A stretch of DNA of 64,000 nucleotides, from NCBI GenBank assembly GCA_016713525.1, contig JADJOZ010000007.1, positions 124,001-188,000 of the forward strand, written 5' to 3'. Source of the DNA: Bacteroidota bacterium. GTDB taxonomy: Bacteria; Bacteroidota; Bacteroidia; AKYH767-A; OLB10. The notes beneath the pieces were generated by a model that did no database searches, was not told the origin of the DNA, and saw only the letters and a list, made by a program, of their open reading frames with translations. This document shows positions 17,179 through 26,919 of the stretch, piece after piece; position 1 is the stretch's first letter, and each line of letters starts with the position of its first letter. A program made the position numbers and the translations under genes.

Positions 17179-18384
17179 TTAAACGCGTTCAATAATCATT
17201 GCATAACCCTGTCCAACGCCAATGCACATAGTACAAAGGGCGTATCGGCCTCCGTTTTTTTGAAGTTCTCTGGCGGCTGTCAGCACGAGACGGGCACCCG
17301 ACATCCCCAGTGGGTGACCAATAGCAATTGCCCCACCATTTGGATTTATGCGGGCATCATCATCTTTCAATCCCCACTCACGAATGCATGCCAGTCCCTG
17401 AGCAGCAAATGCTTCATTCAATTCAATTACTGAAATATCATTAAATGTTAATCCAGCTTTGCGAAGTGCTTCATTGGCGGCAGGAACCGGACCAATTCCC
17501 ATATATTTTGGCTCCACACCAGCAACAGCTGAAGAGATTACTTTAGCAATTGGTTTCAGATGATTTTCAGCAACAGCTTTTGCTGAAGCTAGCAGGATTA
17601 CTGCTGCTCCATCATTAATTCCTGAGGCATTTCCGGCAGTTACAGTTCCACCTTCCCGGAATGCCGCTTTCAGGTTTGACAGCACTTCCAGCGTAGTTCC
17701 CGGTTTCAGGTATTCATCTTTATCAACGATTATAGGATCACCTTTTTTCTGAGGTATAATAACGGGTGTGATTTCTTCAACGAACCTGCCTGATGATTGT
17801 GCAGCTGCAGCTTTTTGCTGTGAACGAAGAGCGAAATTATCCTGATCAACTCTATTGATATTATATTTTTCGGCAACATTTTCAGCGGTTTCACCCATGC
17901 TGTCGGTTCCATACAATTTTTTCATGGCAGGATTCACAAACCGCCATCCTATGCTGGTATCAAACACTTGCACATCTCTGGAAAAGGGAGTTGTTGCTTT
18001 AGCCATAACAAAGGGAGCACGAGTCATACTTTCAACCCCGCCAGCAAGGAAAAGATCGCCATCACCGGATTTGATATTCCTGGCAGCATTGGCTATTGCG
18101 GCCATACCGGAAGCACATAAAATATTAACAGTTTCAGCAGGAACAGATAGTGGTAAACCACTCAGTAAGCCAGCCATTCTGGCTACATTTCGGTTGTCTT
18201 CGCCGGCCTGATTTGCACATCCGAAAATTACTTCATTTATATTTTTAGGATCAACCCCTGGATTCCGTTTCAGTAATGCTGCAATTACAGTGGCAGCAAG
18301 GTCATCCGGTCTGACCTGAGCAAGTTTACCTCCAAAACTACCTACCGGAGTTCTGATTCCATCAACAATAAATGCGTTTTCCAT
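17179..18384 (-). CDS. paaJ: 3-oxoadipyl-CoA thiolase
   Basis: A 401-residue thiolase, intact. The acyl-accepting cysteine lies in NILCASGMAAIANAAR, the histidine in GGAIAIGHPLGMSGAR and the second cysteine in ALCTMCIGVGQG. The opening MENAFIVDGIRTPVGSFGG and the IGWRFVNPAMKKLYG segment are typical of PaaJ/PcaF. The enzyme cleaves 3-oxoadipyl-CoA to succinyl-CoA and acetyl-CoA, the last step of the phenylacetate route, and may also act on 2,3-didehydro-3-oxoadipyl derivatives. It lies between paaI (30 nt upstream) and paaY (9 nt downstream), clearly one operon. Confidence 0.93.
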   Translation of the reverse strand: MENAFIVDGIRTPVGSFGGKLAQVRPDDLAATVIAALLKRNPGVDPKNINEVIFGCANQAGEDNRNVARMAGLLSGLPLSVPAETVNILCASGMAAIANAARNIKSGDGDLFLAGGVESMTRAPFVMAKATTPFSRDVQVFDTSIGWRFVNPAMKKLYGTDSMGETAENVAEKYNINRVDQDNFALRSQQKAAAAQSSGRFVEEITPVIIPQKKGDPIIVDKDEYLKPGTTLEVLSNLKAAFREGGTVTAGNASGINDGAAVILLASAKAVAENHLKPIAKVISSAVAGVEPKYMGIGPVPAANEALRKAGLTFNDISVIELNEAFAAQGLACIREWGLKDDDARINPNGGAIAIGHPLGMSGARLVLTAARELQKNGGRYALCTMCIGVGQGYAMIIERV

Positions 18385-18414
18385 TAGCTGTTATTAAAGG
18401 CACGAAGGTAAGAA

Positions 18415-18846
18415 TCATTCCTCGTCGGGGAACCATTTTTCACTTTTCCGGAACACAATTCCTTTAAAAACTGCTACGGGTTTTTCGTCCTGATTTGTTA
18501 CCGAAATATTATAAATTCCAGTGCGGTTGGTTATGTTTACCTCTTTAGCAATCGCATAAAGAAGATCGTTTTCTCTGACTGGAGCCAGAAAAGAAATGTT
18601 TGCATCCAGAACAAGACTTTTCTTATTCCTTGAATTCGCAGCAAATGCTAAAGCACTGTCTGCCAACGCAAAAGCAATTCCACCATGGGCTATTCCGAAT
18701 CCGTTAAGCATGTCTTTTTTTACCACCATTCTTAGTTTGCATGTACCTTCAGCAACTTCTAATACTTCGATACCAAGCCATTGACTGAAGAAATCATTAT
18801 TCATCATTTCCTGCACAACAGATTTCGGAATTGTTAACTTTTTCAA
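18415..18846 (-). CDS. paaI: PaaI-type hotdog thioesterase
   Basis: A 143-residue single-domain hotdog protein with the PaaI signature NGFGIAHGGIAFALADSALA and the downstream FAANSR segment. PaaI hydrolyses ring-hydroxylated phenylacetyl-CoA esters and frees trapped CoA. It is the first gene of the paaI-paaJ-paaY-paaZ run. Its upstream region is shared with the divergent PLP-enzyme gene at 19097, whose candidate promoter lies only about 20 nt from the paaI start. No convincing promoter for paaI itself was found. Confidence 0.9.
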   Translation of the reverse strand: MKKLTIPKSVVQEMMNNDFFSQWLGIEVLEVAEGTCKLRMVVKKDMLNGFGIAHGGIAFALADSALAFAANSRNKKSLVLDANISFLAPVRENDLLYAIAKEVNITNRTGIYNISVTNQDEKPVAVFKGIVFRKSEKWFPDEE

Positions 18847-18863
18847 AATATTTTAGTTTTTTT

Positions 18864-18893
18864 TTTGTTTTTGTAAAAATAAGTATAATTTTG
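18864..18893 (+). promoter_or_regulatory. Candidate promoter of the PLP-enzyme gene
   Basis: TTTG (18864-18867) and TAATTTTG (18886-18893) lie 18 nt apart, matching the Bacteroidota consensus. The start codon is at 19097, so this promoter would give a leader of about 200 nt. The leader contains a TGGCA/TGCCA hairpin around a run of seven C and a GCAGC/GCTGC hairpin. Confidence 0.5.
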
Positions 18894-19096
18894 TCGTCAC
18901 ATAATCATTGGCATACCCCCCCTTTGCCATTCAGGAAATCACCAAACTAGCCGGTGCATCCTAAGTGTTTATGTAGGTTCAATACATTATAGTTATTTAT
19001 TAAATCGTTGATTATTAAGCTATTGCAGCGATATACTTGTGCTGCTGTACTTATTTCGACGCCCTTATAAAACACACAACCTAAAAAACTAAGCTT

Positions 19097-20416
19097 ATGG
19101 TACTGCAGGACGCGAAGAGCAAGCATGAACAGATTATGGAGATTACAAATCAGAATGTAATCACTTCCAAAGAGTTAGGAATAATTCACCTATCTGACGA
19201 GAACGAATTATTGGATGGCCGGCATATCAGAATCAGAGGAAAAGAAACGATCAATTTCGGAACGTGCGGATACATGGGACTTGAAATGGATGATCGTTTG
19301 AAGGCAGGAGTTATTGATGCCGTCCAGAAGTACGGAACTGCATTTGCTTCTACCCGTGTTTATGTGAATGTGAAGCTTTACGCAGAAATGGAAGAGCTTT
19401 TGAGAAAAATGTTCAACAAGCCTGTGATGTTGCTAGCAAATGTTACCCTTTCACATGTTTCCAATATTCCAATTTTAGTTAACGATAATGATGCTGTTAT
19501 ATTAGATACTCAGGTTCATGACAGCGTTCAAACAGCAGTTCAATTATTAAAGGCACGTAATGTAAGAATTGAGGTTATCCGCCATAACAGAATGGATCAT
19601 CTTGAAGAGAAAATAAATGAACTTAAAGGACAGTACAAGAAAATCTGGTACATGGCCGATGGAGTTTATTCCATGTTCGGCGATTGTGCTCCAATGACTG
19701 ATATCTACTCATTACTTGATAAGTACGAACAATTCAATCTGTATATTGATGATACACATGGTATGAGTTGGACGGGACCAAATGGTACCGGATATGTAAT
19801 GAGTGCCGTTCCATATTTCCATGACAAGATGATTTTGGTTACATCTTTGAACAAGGCATTTGGTGCAGCAGGCGGAATAACCGTATTCCCTAACGAAAAA
19901 ATACACGAATTTGCCAGAAACTGCAGTAAGCCATTCATTTTCTCAGGACCAATTCAACCTCCAATGCTGGGTGCATGTATTGCTTCGGCAAAAATTCACC
20001 TTACTCCTGAAATTACAACTATGCAAAAGCAGTTGAATGACAGAGTAAACTATGTAAATAGCCTTTGTAAAGAATATGAATTGCCTTTAATGTGGGAAAA
20101 CAATACACCTATATTCTTTATCGGCGTATCTAAACCTATGGTTGCCTTTAGCATGGTTAAGCGATTGATGAACAGAGGATTCCTGTTTAATCTTTCTGTA
20201 TTCCCAAGTGTTGCTATTAATAATGCGGGACTCAGATTGCCGATCAGCAGAAATCATACTTTCGAAGATCTGAAAGGACTTATTTCAAACATAGCTGAAG
20301 AACTCCCTGATGCATTCAAGGAATCAAACATTACTGCGAAAGAAGTCTATCGTGCATTCAAAAAGCCTTACCCATATCAGAAAAAACAGCCTGATATAAG
20401 ATTTGAACTTCCATAA
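19097..20416 (+). CDS. Alpha-oxoamine-synthase-like PLP enzyme
   Basis: A 439-residue fold-type I PLP enzyme related to serine palmitoyltransferase, KBL and BioF. Visible landmarks are FGTCGYMGLEMDDRLKAG, the aspartate and histidine motif YIDDTHGMSWTG, and the PLP lysine in TSLNKAFGAAGG. The family condenses an amino acid with an acyl-CoA. Bacteroidota commonly have such a gene for sphingolipid bases, but the active-site sequence here is divergent (the usual HASL region reads VHDSVQTAV), so the substrate is uncertain. It stands alone, with a long leader and an unusual palindromic terminator that includes its stop codon. Confidence 0.75.
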   Translation: MVLQDAKSKHEQIMEITNQNVITSKELGIIHLSDENELLDGRHIRIRGKETINFGTCGYMGLEMDDRLKAGVIDAVQKYGTAFASTRVYVNVKLYAEMEELLRKMFNKPVMLLANVTLSHVSNIPILVNDNDAVILDTQVHDSVQTAVQLLKARNVRIEVIRHNRMDHLEEKINELKGQYKKIWYMADGVYSMFGDCAPMTDIYSLLDKYEQFNLYIDDTHGMSWTGPNGTGYVMSAVPYFHDKMILVTSLNKAFGAAGGITVFPNEKIHEFARNCSKPFIFSGPIQPPMLGACIASAKIHLTPEITTMQKQLNDRVNYVNSLCKEYELPLMWENNTPIFFIGVSKPMVAFSMVKRLMNRGFLFNLSVFPSVAINNAGLRLPISRNHTFEDLKGLISNIAEELPDAFKESNITAKEVYRAFKKPYPYQKKQPDIRFELP

Positions 20417-20453
20417 AAAAACCGCCTTAAGGGCGGTTTTTTTATGGAAGTTC
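20405..20453. terminator. Bidirectional terminator within a 22-bp perfect inverted repeat
   Basis: Positions 20405-20426 and 20432-20453 are perfect reverse complements around the loop TTAAG. The core (CCGCC/GGCGG flanked by A7 and T7) is a terminator in both directions. The arms extend outward through both stop codons into the last codons of the two convergent genes. Confidence 0.9.
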
Positions 20454-20870
20454 GGTCAAGCTCCAGAAGCCATTTAGTACCGAGACGGCATCTACGTAGC
20501 TTTCCAGACTTAAAGGTTTAACAATATAACCGGCAACATTCTGACCATATGCCTCAATGCGATCGCGGTCATCATTAGATGTTGACATTACATACACCGA
20601 AATAGGTTTCAACTCTTCATCGGCACGTAATTCTTTTAAGAATTCGTGTCCGTTCATTTGAGGCATGTTTAAGTCAAGTAAAATGATACTTGGACGAGGT
20701 GTAATCTTTTCAAAACCATTGGTTCCCCGCAACATATCCAATGCCATAAGTCCATTCTTTGCCTGATACAATTTGTAATTCAAATCGGTCTTTTTCAGGG
20801 CCCTTTGCATGACCATGGCGTCCACTTCGTCATCCTCAACATGGAGGATATTTACCGTCTTCGTTGACAT
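20442..20870 (-). CDS. Single-domain response regulator (CheY-like)
   Basis: A 142-residue receiver domain with no output domain. The acidic pocket (HVEDDEVD), the phospho-acceptor aspartate in ILLDLNMPQMNG, the switch serine or threonine in VYVMSTSNDD and the lysine in YIVKPLSLE are all present, so it should be phosphorylated normally. Single-domain regulators of this type, with a DLNMPxMNG core, often work with PAS histidine kinases in Bacteroidota. It is divergent from two such kinases (21059 and 22827), the likely partners. Its last residues, ELP, derive from the palindrome shared with the convergent gene. Confidence 0.92.
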   Translation of the reverse strand: MSTKTVNILHVEDDEVDAMVMQRALKKTDLNYKLYQAKNGLMALDMLRGTNGFEKITPRPSIILLDLNMPQMNGHEFLKELRADEELKPISVYVMSTSNDDRDRIEAYGQNVAGYIVKPLSLESYVDAVSVLNGFWSLTELP

Positions 20871-21058
20871 AATTTCGCTTCAGTATTTGTGTGTGTGTGT
20901 TTTAATAAATTAAAGATAGCAAAAATCCTTTTATCGTTTAAACTTATACGCATCCATTTTAAAAAGTTTTAAACCACTAATTGTTTATTGTACAGGGAAA
21001 ACCCTTGGTTAATAACATTTTGATGTAACCCAACCATATACCTGACGTTAAATGCCTT

Positions 21059-22782
21059 ATGTTTGGGAAGCTTATAAGAAAAATCAGAAAAGTCCTTTCC
21101 TGGGGTATTTACAAAAGTATTCCGGAAGACGATCTACTTGAAAGACAACGATATAAGTTGTTTTTTACATTTTCAATTACCTGTTTTCTGCTTTGTTTTG
21201 CGGAGTCGTTTCATGCGATGTCGTTTGACACCGGAAACAACATATTAGGTGCTGGTTTACAGACATTTGCAGCCATATTTTTAGTTAATTACACCTGGTT
21301 GCAGCGCCACAAACAACTTCGCATTTCGTACATGGTTTGTTTGGCAACTGCATTTGCATGTGTACACTTGTTCAACTACTATTATGGTGGAATCAGAAAT
21401 GCAGGGAACTTTTACTACCTGTTCATGATTATTGCCACTGTTATTTTATTAGGCAACAAACAAGGTTGGATCATGTTGGGCCTATCGGTCATCAACATGG
21501 TTTACTTCTATTTTATTAGTGACAATCCGGAATTGGTAAGTAATGTATTAGCTGCAAACCCTTCCGACTTAAATCAGGATTTCCTTTTCTCAACAGTGAT
21601 GGCTGTGATTGCAATTGCAGCATTGAGCAACAGTTTGGGAAGCTCTAAGAATATTGTCATCGAAAAAATAAGAGAATCGCAGGAAATTCTGGCTATTAAA
21701 AATAAGGAATTGCAAAAGCTATCATTAGTTGCAAGCAAAACCGATTCGGCAGTTATTATAACGAACAGCAATTTTGAAATAAACTGGGTTAATGATGCAT
21801 TCCAAAGATTGAGTGGATACGAGCTTTCAGAAATAGCCGGTAAATCATCACAAGACTTATTGCATGGTACAGCTACTGATTTTGCAACAATTCAATTTAT
21901 GCATCAGCGATTGAATGCTAAAGAAACTTTTGTTGGTGAACTCGAGCAATATCATAAAAACGGATCCACTTTCTGGAGCCAGGTTTCAATAACTCCAATT
22001 GTAGACCCTGCTGGTGAAATTGTAGAATTTATTACCCTTCAGGATGATATCACCGAAAGGAAAATTGCAGAAAATAAAATCAGAGATTATCTGAAAGATC
22101 TTGAAAAACAAACAAAGAACTGGATGAATTTGCATATGTGGTTTCACATGATCTGAAGGCTCCTTTGCATGCAATTTCAAATCTTACCGGATGGATTGAA
22201 GAGGACATGAAAGGCAAGTTTTCGGATGAAACCAGCTCCAACTTTAACATCATCAAAAGTCGTGTTGCAAGAATGGAAGATCTGATTAACGGACTGTTGG
22301 AATTTGCAAGGGCCAATCATAAAAAGGAGAAAAAGCGATAGTTGATTTAAATGAATTTATAAATGAAGTCATTGAGTTTTGTTGGCAGTACCTCGAATTG
22401 CTCTATAGCAATTCATGGTAAACTTCCTGTGCTGTTCGGTGACAAAATAAAATTCCAGCAAATATTTGCCAATCTTATTGGCAATGCCATTAAATATAAC
22501 GACAAACCAGAAATCAATATTCAGATCTCAGCTGAAGAAAAAGAACACGACTGGTTAATCGTTGTGAAAGATAATGGCCCGGGTATTGATTCCCGTTTTT
22601 ACGAGAAAATATTTGTGATTTTCCAGACATTAAACCCACGTGATACAGTTGAAAGTACCGGTGTTGGCTTGGCTATTGTTAAGAAAATAATTGAAGAAGA
22701 AGGTGGAGAAATCTGGGTTGAATCAGAACTGAAGAAAGGTTCAGAATTCAAATTCACCTGGCCAAAAGTAGCAAAAACCTGA
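21059..22782 (+). CDS. Membrane PAS histidine kinase 1, frameshifted
   Basis: A kinase of about 574 residues. The N-terminal ~190 residues have about six hydrophobic segments (for example LFFTFSITCFLLCF, FYYLFMIIATVILLG). A PAS domain follows (SAVIITNSNFEINWVNDAF, then DITERK), then HisKA with the phospho-histidine in VVSHDLKAPLHAI and an HATPase domain (NLIGNAIKYND, DNGPGID, STGVGLAIVKKIIEEEGG). The frame breaks three times, all in homopolymers: a missing A at 22104-22108, a missing A at 22330-22334 and an extra T at 22377-22380. Correcting all three gives one continuous frame. The sensed signal is unknown. It is paralogous to the next gene. Confidence 0.85.
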
Positions 22783-22826
22783 AGCTTATCAATTTAACGG
22801 TGCAATGACTTACTACCAATAAAATT

Positions 22827-24581
22827 ATGTTCAAGCAACTTTTAAAACAAATCACAAAAGGAGGAATATATCAGGCCATACCATCTGATAATATTCTGGA
22901 ACGTCAGCGTTACACCCTTTTTAGCGTGTTTACCTTTCTGGGAGCACTTTTATTATTGGCATTTACGATCGAAGAATACTCAATAAGTTCACTGGATGAG
23001 GCTCAAACTATATTATTTCTGGCTATTGCTTCTACACTGATCATCAATTACGTGGGTTTACAATTCCATCGTATCCCTGCAGTTGCCTATAGTATCAGTA
23101 TCATTGCCGGTCTGGCATTGATTCATTGTGCAACCTACTACTCAGGTGGGGTAAAAAACCCCGATTTTTTCTACATGGGATCAATTATCTTATACTCTTA
23201 TATAGTGCTTGAAAATAAAGGGGGACGAATCACACTTTGGCTTTCGGTCGCAAACATCATTTATTTTTATGCTTTAACCGACTTCACTGATCCGGGGATA
23301 TACATTTCCCAACAATTGGATGATAGAGGAATTGACGGCAAACACCTCTACACAGCAATAACAAGTATGTTCCTGATGACTTCTTTGAGTACCTACCTGG
23401 CATATTCAAAGAATGCTGTTATTCGAAGGATTGAAGATTCAAAAGCAGTTCTGGAAAAGAAAAATGAAGAATTACAGGAATTATCATTGGTGGCTAGTGA
23501 AACCGTTAACTCCGTAATTATTACCGATAAGTTTGGAAAAGTAGAATGGGTGAATGATGGATTCACCAGATTGACAGGCTATTCTTCTGAAGAAATTACA
23601 GGACAACCGAATTGCGATATGCTTTTTGGAAATAAAAGTGACATACTTATCAGACAACAGTTAGCTGATTTAAACTTTGATGGAAACAATTTTAATGCTG
23701 AGATCATAAAGTATCGCAAAAACGGCGAAATGATATGGGTTCAGGAAAATGTTACCAGAATAATTGATGAAACCGATCAGCTTACCAAATATATCTTCAT
23801 TGAAAGCGATATCTCCGAAAGAAAGAAATCGGAGGAAAAGATGGCTGAATATCTGAAGAATCTTGAAAAAACAAATAAGGAACTTGATAAGTTTGCTTAT
23901 GTTGTTTCTCACGATCTGAAGGCACCACTCAGAGCTATTGGAAATTTAACAGGATGGATCGAAGAAGATGCAGGACATTTACTTCCGGGTGAAGTCAGGA
24001 AAAATTTCAATTTAATAAAAGAACGAGTTGGCAGAATGGAGAATCTGATCAATGGTATTCTTGACTACTCCAATGCTGCAAAAAGAAATGATCAGTTTGA
24101 ATTGTTCGACACAGGAACAATCGTTAAAGAAGCCGTAGAATTTCTAGGCCATAAGTCTTAGGTTAATTTCCAGGTACAAGATAAACTCCCTATGGTTTTG
24201 GCTGACAAAGTTAAAGTGCAGCAGGTTTTTATGAACCTTATCGGGAATGCAATTAAATTTAATACCAAAGCCGACAAGCAGGTTAAAATTACATTTACTG
24301 AAACCGGACCATTTTATCAGTTCAGTATCAAAGACAACGGACCTGGAATTGACCCGCGTTTCCATGATAAGATTTTTGTGATATTCCAAACCATCAATAC
24401 CCGTGATGAATTTGAAAGTACCGGTGTTGGTCTGGCAATTGTCAAAAAAATTATAGAAGAACAAGGTGGGCGCATCTGGGTAGAATCGCACGCCGGCAAT
24501 GGAGCAACATTTCATTTTACCTGGCCGAAATACCATGAGAACGCACAAATAAAAAGTGAACAATACGCTAAAGCAATATAA
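22827..24581 (+). CDS. Membrane PAS histidine kinase 2, interrupted by an in-frame TAG
   Basis: A 584-residue paralogue of the preceding kinase with the same plan. It opens FKQLLKQITKGGIYQAIPSD, then has about six membrane segments, a PAS domain (VNSVIITDKFGKVEWVNDGF), HisKA (VVSHDLKAPLRAI) and HATPase (NLIGNAIKFN, DNGPGID, STGVGLAIVKKIIEEQGG). Codon 445 is TAG (24159-24161), with the same frame continuing VNFQVQDKLPMVLADK. A GAG to TAG change (Glu) would explain it. As written, the protein would lose its ATPase domain; an error or a recent mutation are both possible. The two kinases are 44 nt apart, which suggests tandem duplication. Confidence 0.85.
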
Positions 24582-24591
24582 CAATTGAGGT

Positions 24592-24864
24592 ATGAGAAAC
24601 GAAAAGAAAATAGCTGTAATAATGGAGCAGGTTAAGGAACTCACTGCACACATGGCACCTGCAGAAAAAGAATCCTTCCGTGACGAATTGCTGGCCTGGT
24701 TGCTGTTTGGCGAAATCGGAACTGCAAAAGAAATTCAAACCAATGCTCCTTCCGGAATGCGTGGATTGACAGAAAAAGAAAAAGAAATGATCAAACAGCT
24801 TGCTGAAAGAACTGAGGCACTCTACAAAATAAGTCGCAGGATTGAAGACAGCGACTGTGATTAA
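24592..24864 (+). CDS. Small hypothetical protein downstream of the kinases
   Basis: A 90-residue, charged and mostly helical protein without a recognised family. The sequence has AVIMEQVKELTAHMAPAEKE, then FRDELLAWLLFGEIGTAKEI and a C-terminal helical part (LTEKEKEMIKQLAERTEALY). It starts 10 nt after the kinase 2 stop and is likely cotranscribed with it, so an accessory role in the same signalling unit is possible. Its TAA at 24862-24864 overlaps the stop codon of the convergent paaH gene by two bases. Confidence 0.6.
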   Translation: MRNEKKIAVIMEQVKELTAHMAPAEKESFRDELLAWLLFGEIGTAKEIQTNAPSGMRGLTEKEKEMIKQLAERTEALYKISRRIEDSDCD

Positions 24865-26032
24865 TCGTTGAAGAACTTAGATTTTTCAGCTGCCATTTTT
24901 TCAATAGCAATGAAGGCCTGTACCTGTCTTCCTGGTAGTCGGTTTGCAGGGAATTTAAAACTGACAGAACTTTGTCAACTCCCATTTCATCAGCCCATTT
25001 TAACAATCCTTTAGGATAATTCACACCTTTCATCATAGATGTTTCTATGTCTGATGCTGTTGCTATCTTCAGGTAAAGTGCATCGACAGCTTCATTAATA
25101 AGCATTACCAATACTCGTGTAAAAATTGCTTTTCCTAAATATTCATTTTTCACAGGCTCTGGAACTGAACTATCAGGTCCATAATTATAATAGCCTCTCC
25201 CCGACTTCCTGCCAAACAATCCTGCTTCGTAAAGACGTTTTTGAGTTAATGAGGGTCTGTATCGTGGATCATAAAAAAATTGTTCCCAAACGGTTTCTGT
25301 AACTTTATAATTGATATCGTTTCCAATAAAGTCCATGAGTTCAAAAGGTCCCATTTTAAATCCTCCAAACTCTTTCATTGCCCAATCAATTGTGGCGAAG
25401 TCTGCAATACCCTCTTCATAAATCCGGATTGCTTCCCCATAGAATGGTCGGGCAATACGATTTACAATAAAACCCGGAGTATCTTTAGCCAGCACTGTAA
25501 TTTTACCCCACGAATCAATCATTGCTCTGGCCTGGCTCACAGTATTTTCATCTGTGGTGAAAGCAGGAATGATTTCAACAAGTGGCATCAGATTGGCAGG
25601 ATTAAAAAAGTGAATCCCTAAAACCCGTCCACGATTTTGGCAGGCTGATGCTACCGACACCACCGATAATGAAGATGTATTGGTTGCAAGTATGCAGGAT
25701 GGCTCAACTACGGCTTCAATACTTTTAAAAAGACTTTTTTTAATATCAATATTTTCAATGATTGCTTCAATAATCAATCTGCAAGTCGAGAATCCCGCCA
25801 CAGAATCTATTGTTTTAATTCTGTCCAAAATCAGTTTTCCTGCATCATCTGTAAGTTTGCCTTTTGCAACTGATTTAGTTAAAATATCGTTAATTGAAGA
25901 AACTGCTTTGTCGAGAGCCAGCGGGTTGGCATCAAAAATTAATACATGATGGCCGGCTGAAGCAGCAACAAGTGCTATTCCACTACCCATGGCACCCGAT
26001 CCCGCAACACCAATTATCCCTTTATTGCTCAT
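24861..26032 (-). CDS. paaH: 3-hydroxyadipyl-CoA dehydrogenase, frameshifted near the end
   Basis: An NAD-dependent 3-hydroxyacyl-CoA dehydrogenase of about 390 residues that oxidises 3-hydroxyadipyl-CoA in the phenylacetate pathway. It opens with the Rossmann motif IIGVAGSGAMGSGIALVAA. The catalytic HFFNPANLMPLVEIIP and the KDTPGFIVNRIARPF segments follow, and there are two C-terminal helical domains (FELMDFIGNDINY and the YPKGLLKWADEMG repeat). Adding one T to the run at 24896-24901 restores the ending KKMAAEKSKFFND and a stop at 24861. Without the correction, the frame runs on into the convergent gene. It follows paaG by 3 nt, clearly in one operon with the epoxidase genes. Confidence 0.92.
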
Positions 26033-26035
26033 AAT

Positions 26036-26809
26036 TTATTCTCCTTTAAACAAAGGAGTACGTTTTTCTAAAAATGCATTTACACCTTCTTTATAATCAT
26101 AAGTTGCTGCCGATTTGGTTTGTAAATCCTCTTCCACATCCAACTGATCATCGAGATTATTGAACATCGACAAATTGAGCGCCCTTTTTGTATAACCTAA
26201 TCCACGGGTTGGCATCTTAGCAAGTTGACGTGCAATTTTAAGAGATTCGTCCTGCAATTGATCATCGGCGCAAACCCGATATATCATACCCATTGCTAAG
26301 GCATCCTGAGCCTTAACTTTATCACCTAACATCATTAATGCAGTCGCCCTTTGCAAACCTATTAAGCGGGGCAGAAAAAAAGTTCCACCACTGTCAGGTA
26401 TTAATCCGATTTTGCTAAAAGCCTGAATGAATGAGGCCGATTCAGCAGCAAAAACAATATCACAGGCAATTGCAATATTTGCGCCCGCTCCGGCAGCTAC
26501 TCCGTTTACTGCACAAACAATAGGTTTTTCAATTCCCCGCAAACGGGCAATTATTGGATTATAATGGTCCTTAACGATATCTTGCAAGCTTGGCCCATCT
26601 GTAGCAATTGCTTCAGCCAAATCCTGACCTGCACAAAAAGCTCTTCCCATTCCTGTGATGTGAACCGCCCTGATCTGAGGATCTTTATCGCATTGATCCA
26701 AAACCTTTTGAAATGCTAATGCCATTTCCTTGTTGAAGCTATTCAATACATCAGGTCTGTTTAATCTGATTTGAGCTACGTTTTCTGAAATTTCAAATTG
26801 TATAGTCAT
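26036..26809 (-). CDS. paaG: 1,2-epoxyphenylacetyl-CoA isomerase
   Basis: A 257-residue crotonase-fold enzyme expected to convert ring-1,2-epoxyphenylacetyl-CoA to oxepin-CoA. The FCAGQDLAEA motif and the aspartate in GLIPDSGGTFF, where crotonase hydratases have Glu or Gly, are characteristic of PaaG. Other family landmarks are AQIRLNRPDVLNSFN and VCAVNGVAAGAGANIAIAC. It sits between paaD (110 nt upstream) and paaH (3 nt downstream). The 110-nt gap before it holds no paaE gene or other frame. Confidence 0.92.
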   Translation of the reverse strand: MTIQFEISENVAQIRLNRPDVLNSFNKEMALAFQKVLDQCDKDPQIRAVHITGMGRAFCAGQDLAEAIATDGPSLQDIVKDHYNPIIARLRGIEKPIVCAVNGVAAGAGANIAIACDIVFAAESASFIQAFSKIGLIPDSGGTFFLPRLIGLQRATALMMLGDKVKAQDALAMGMIYRVCADDQLQDESLKIARQLAKMPTRGLGYTKRALNLSMFNNLDDQLDVEEDLQTKSAATYDYKEGVNAFLEKRTPLFKGE

Positions 26810-26919
26810 ATATCTTTTAATTGCGGCTAAAATTAAAACAAAAGTTGCAATTCCAACCTGTATTTATCTAATCAATTAATTAACAAAAAGCTAAGATAAT
26901 TACTAAAAAAACCATCCAA

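Noticed and set aside
16837..17433. A 198-residue open frame on the plus strand
   Set aside because: It is antisense to paaY and paaJ, which have clear family motifs; the product is Cys/His/Thr-rich without a domain.
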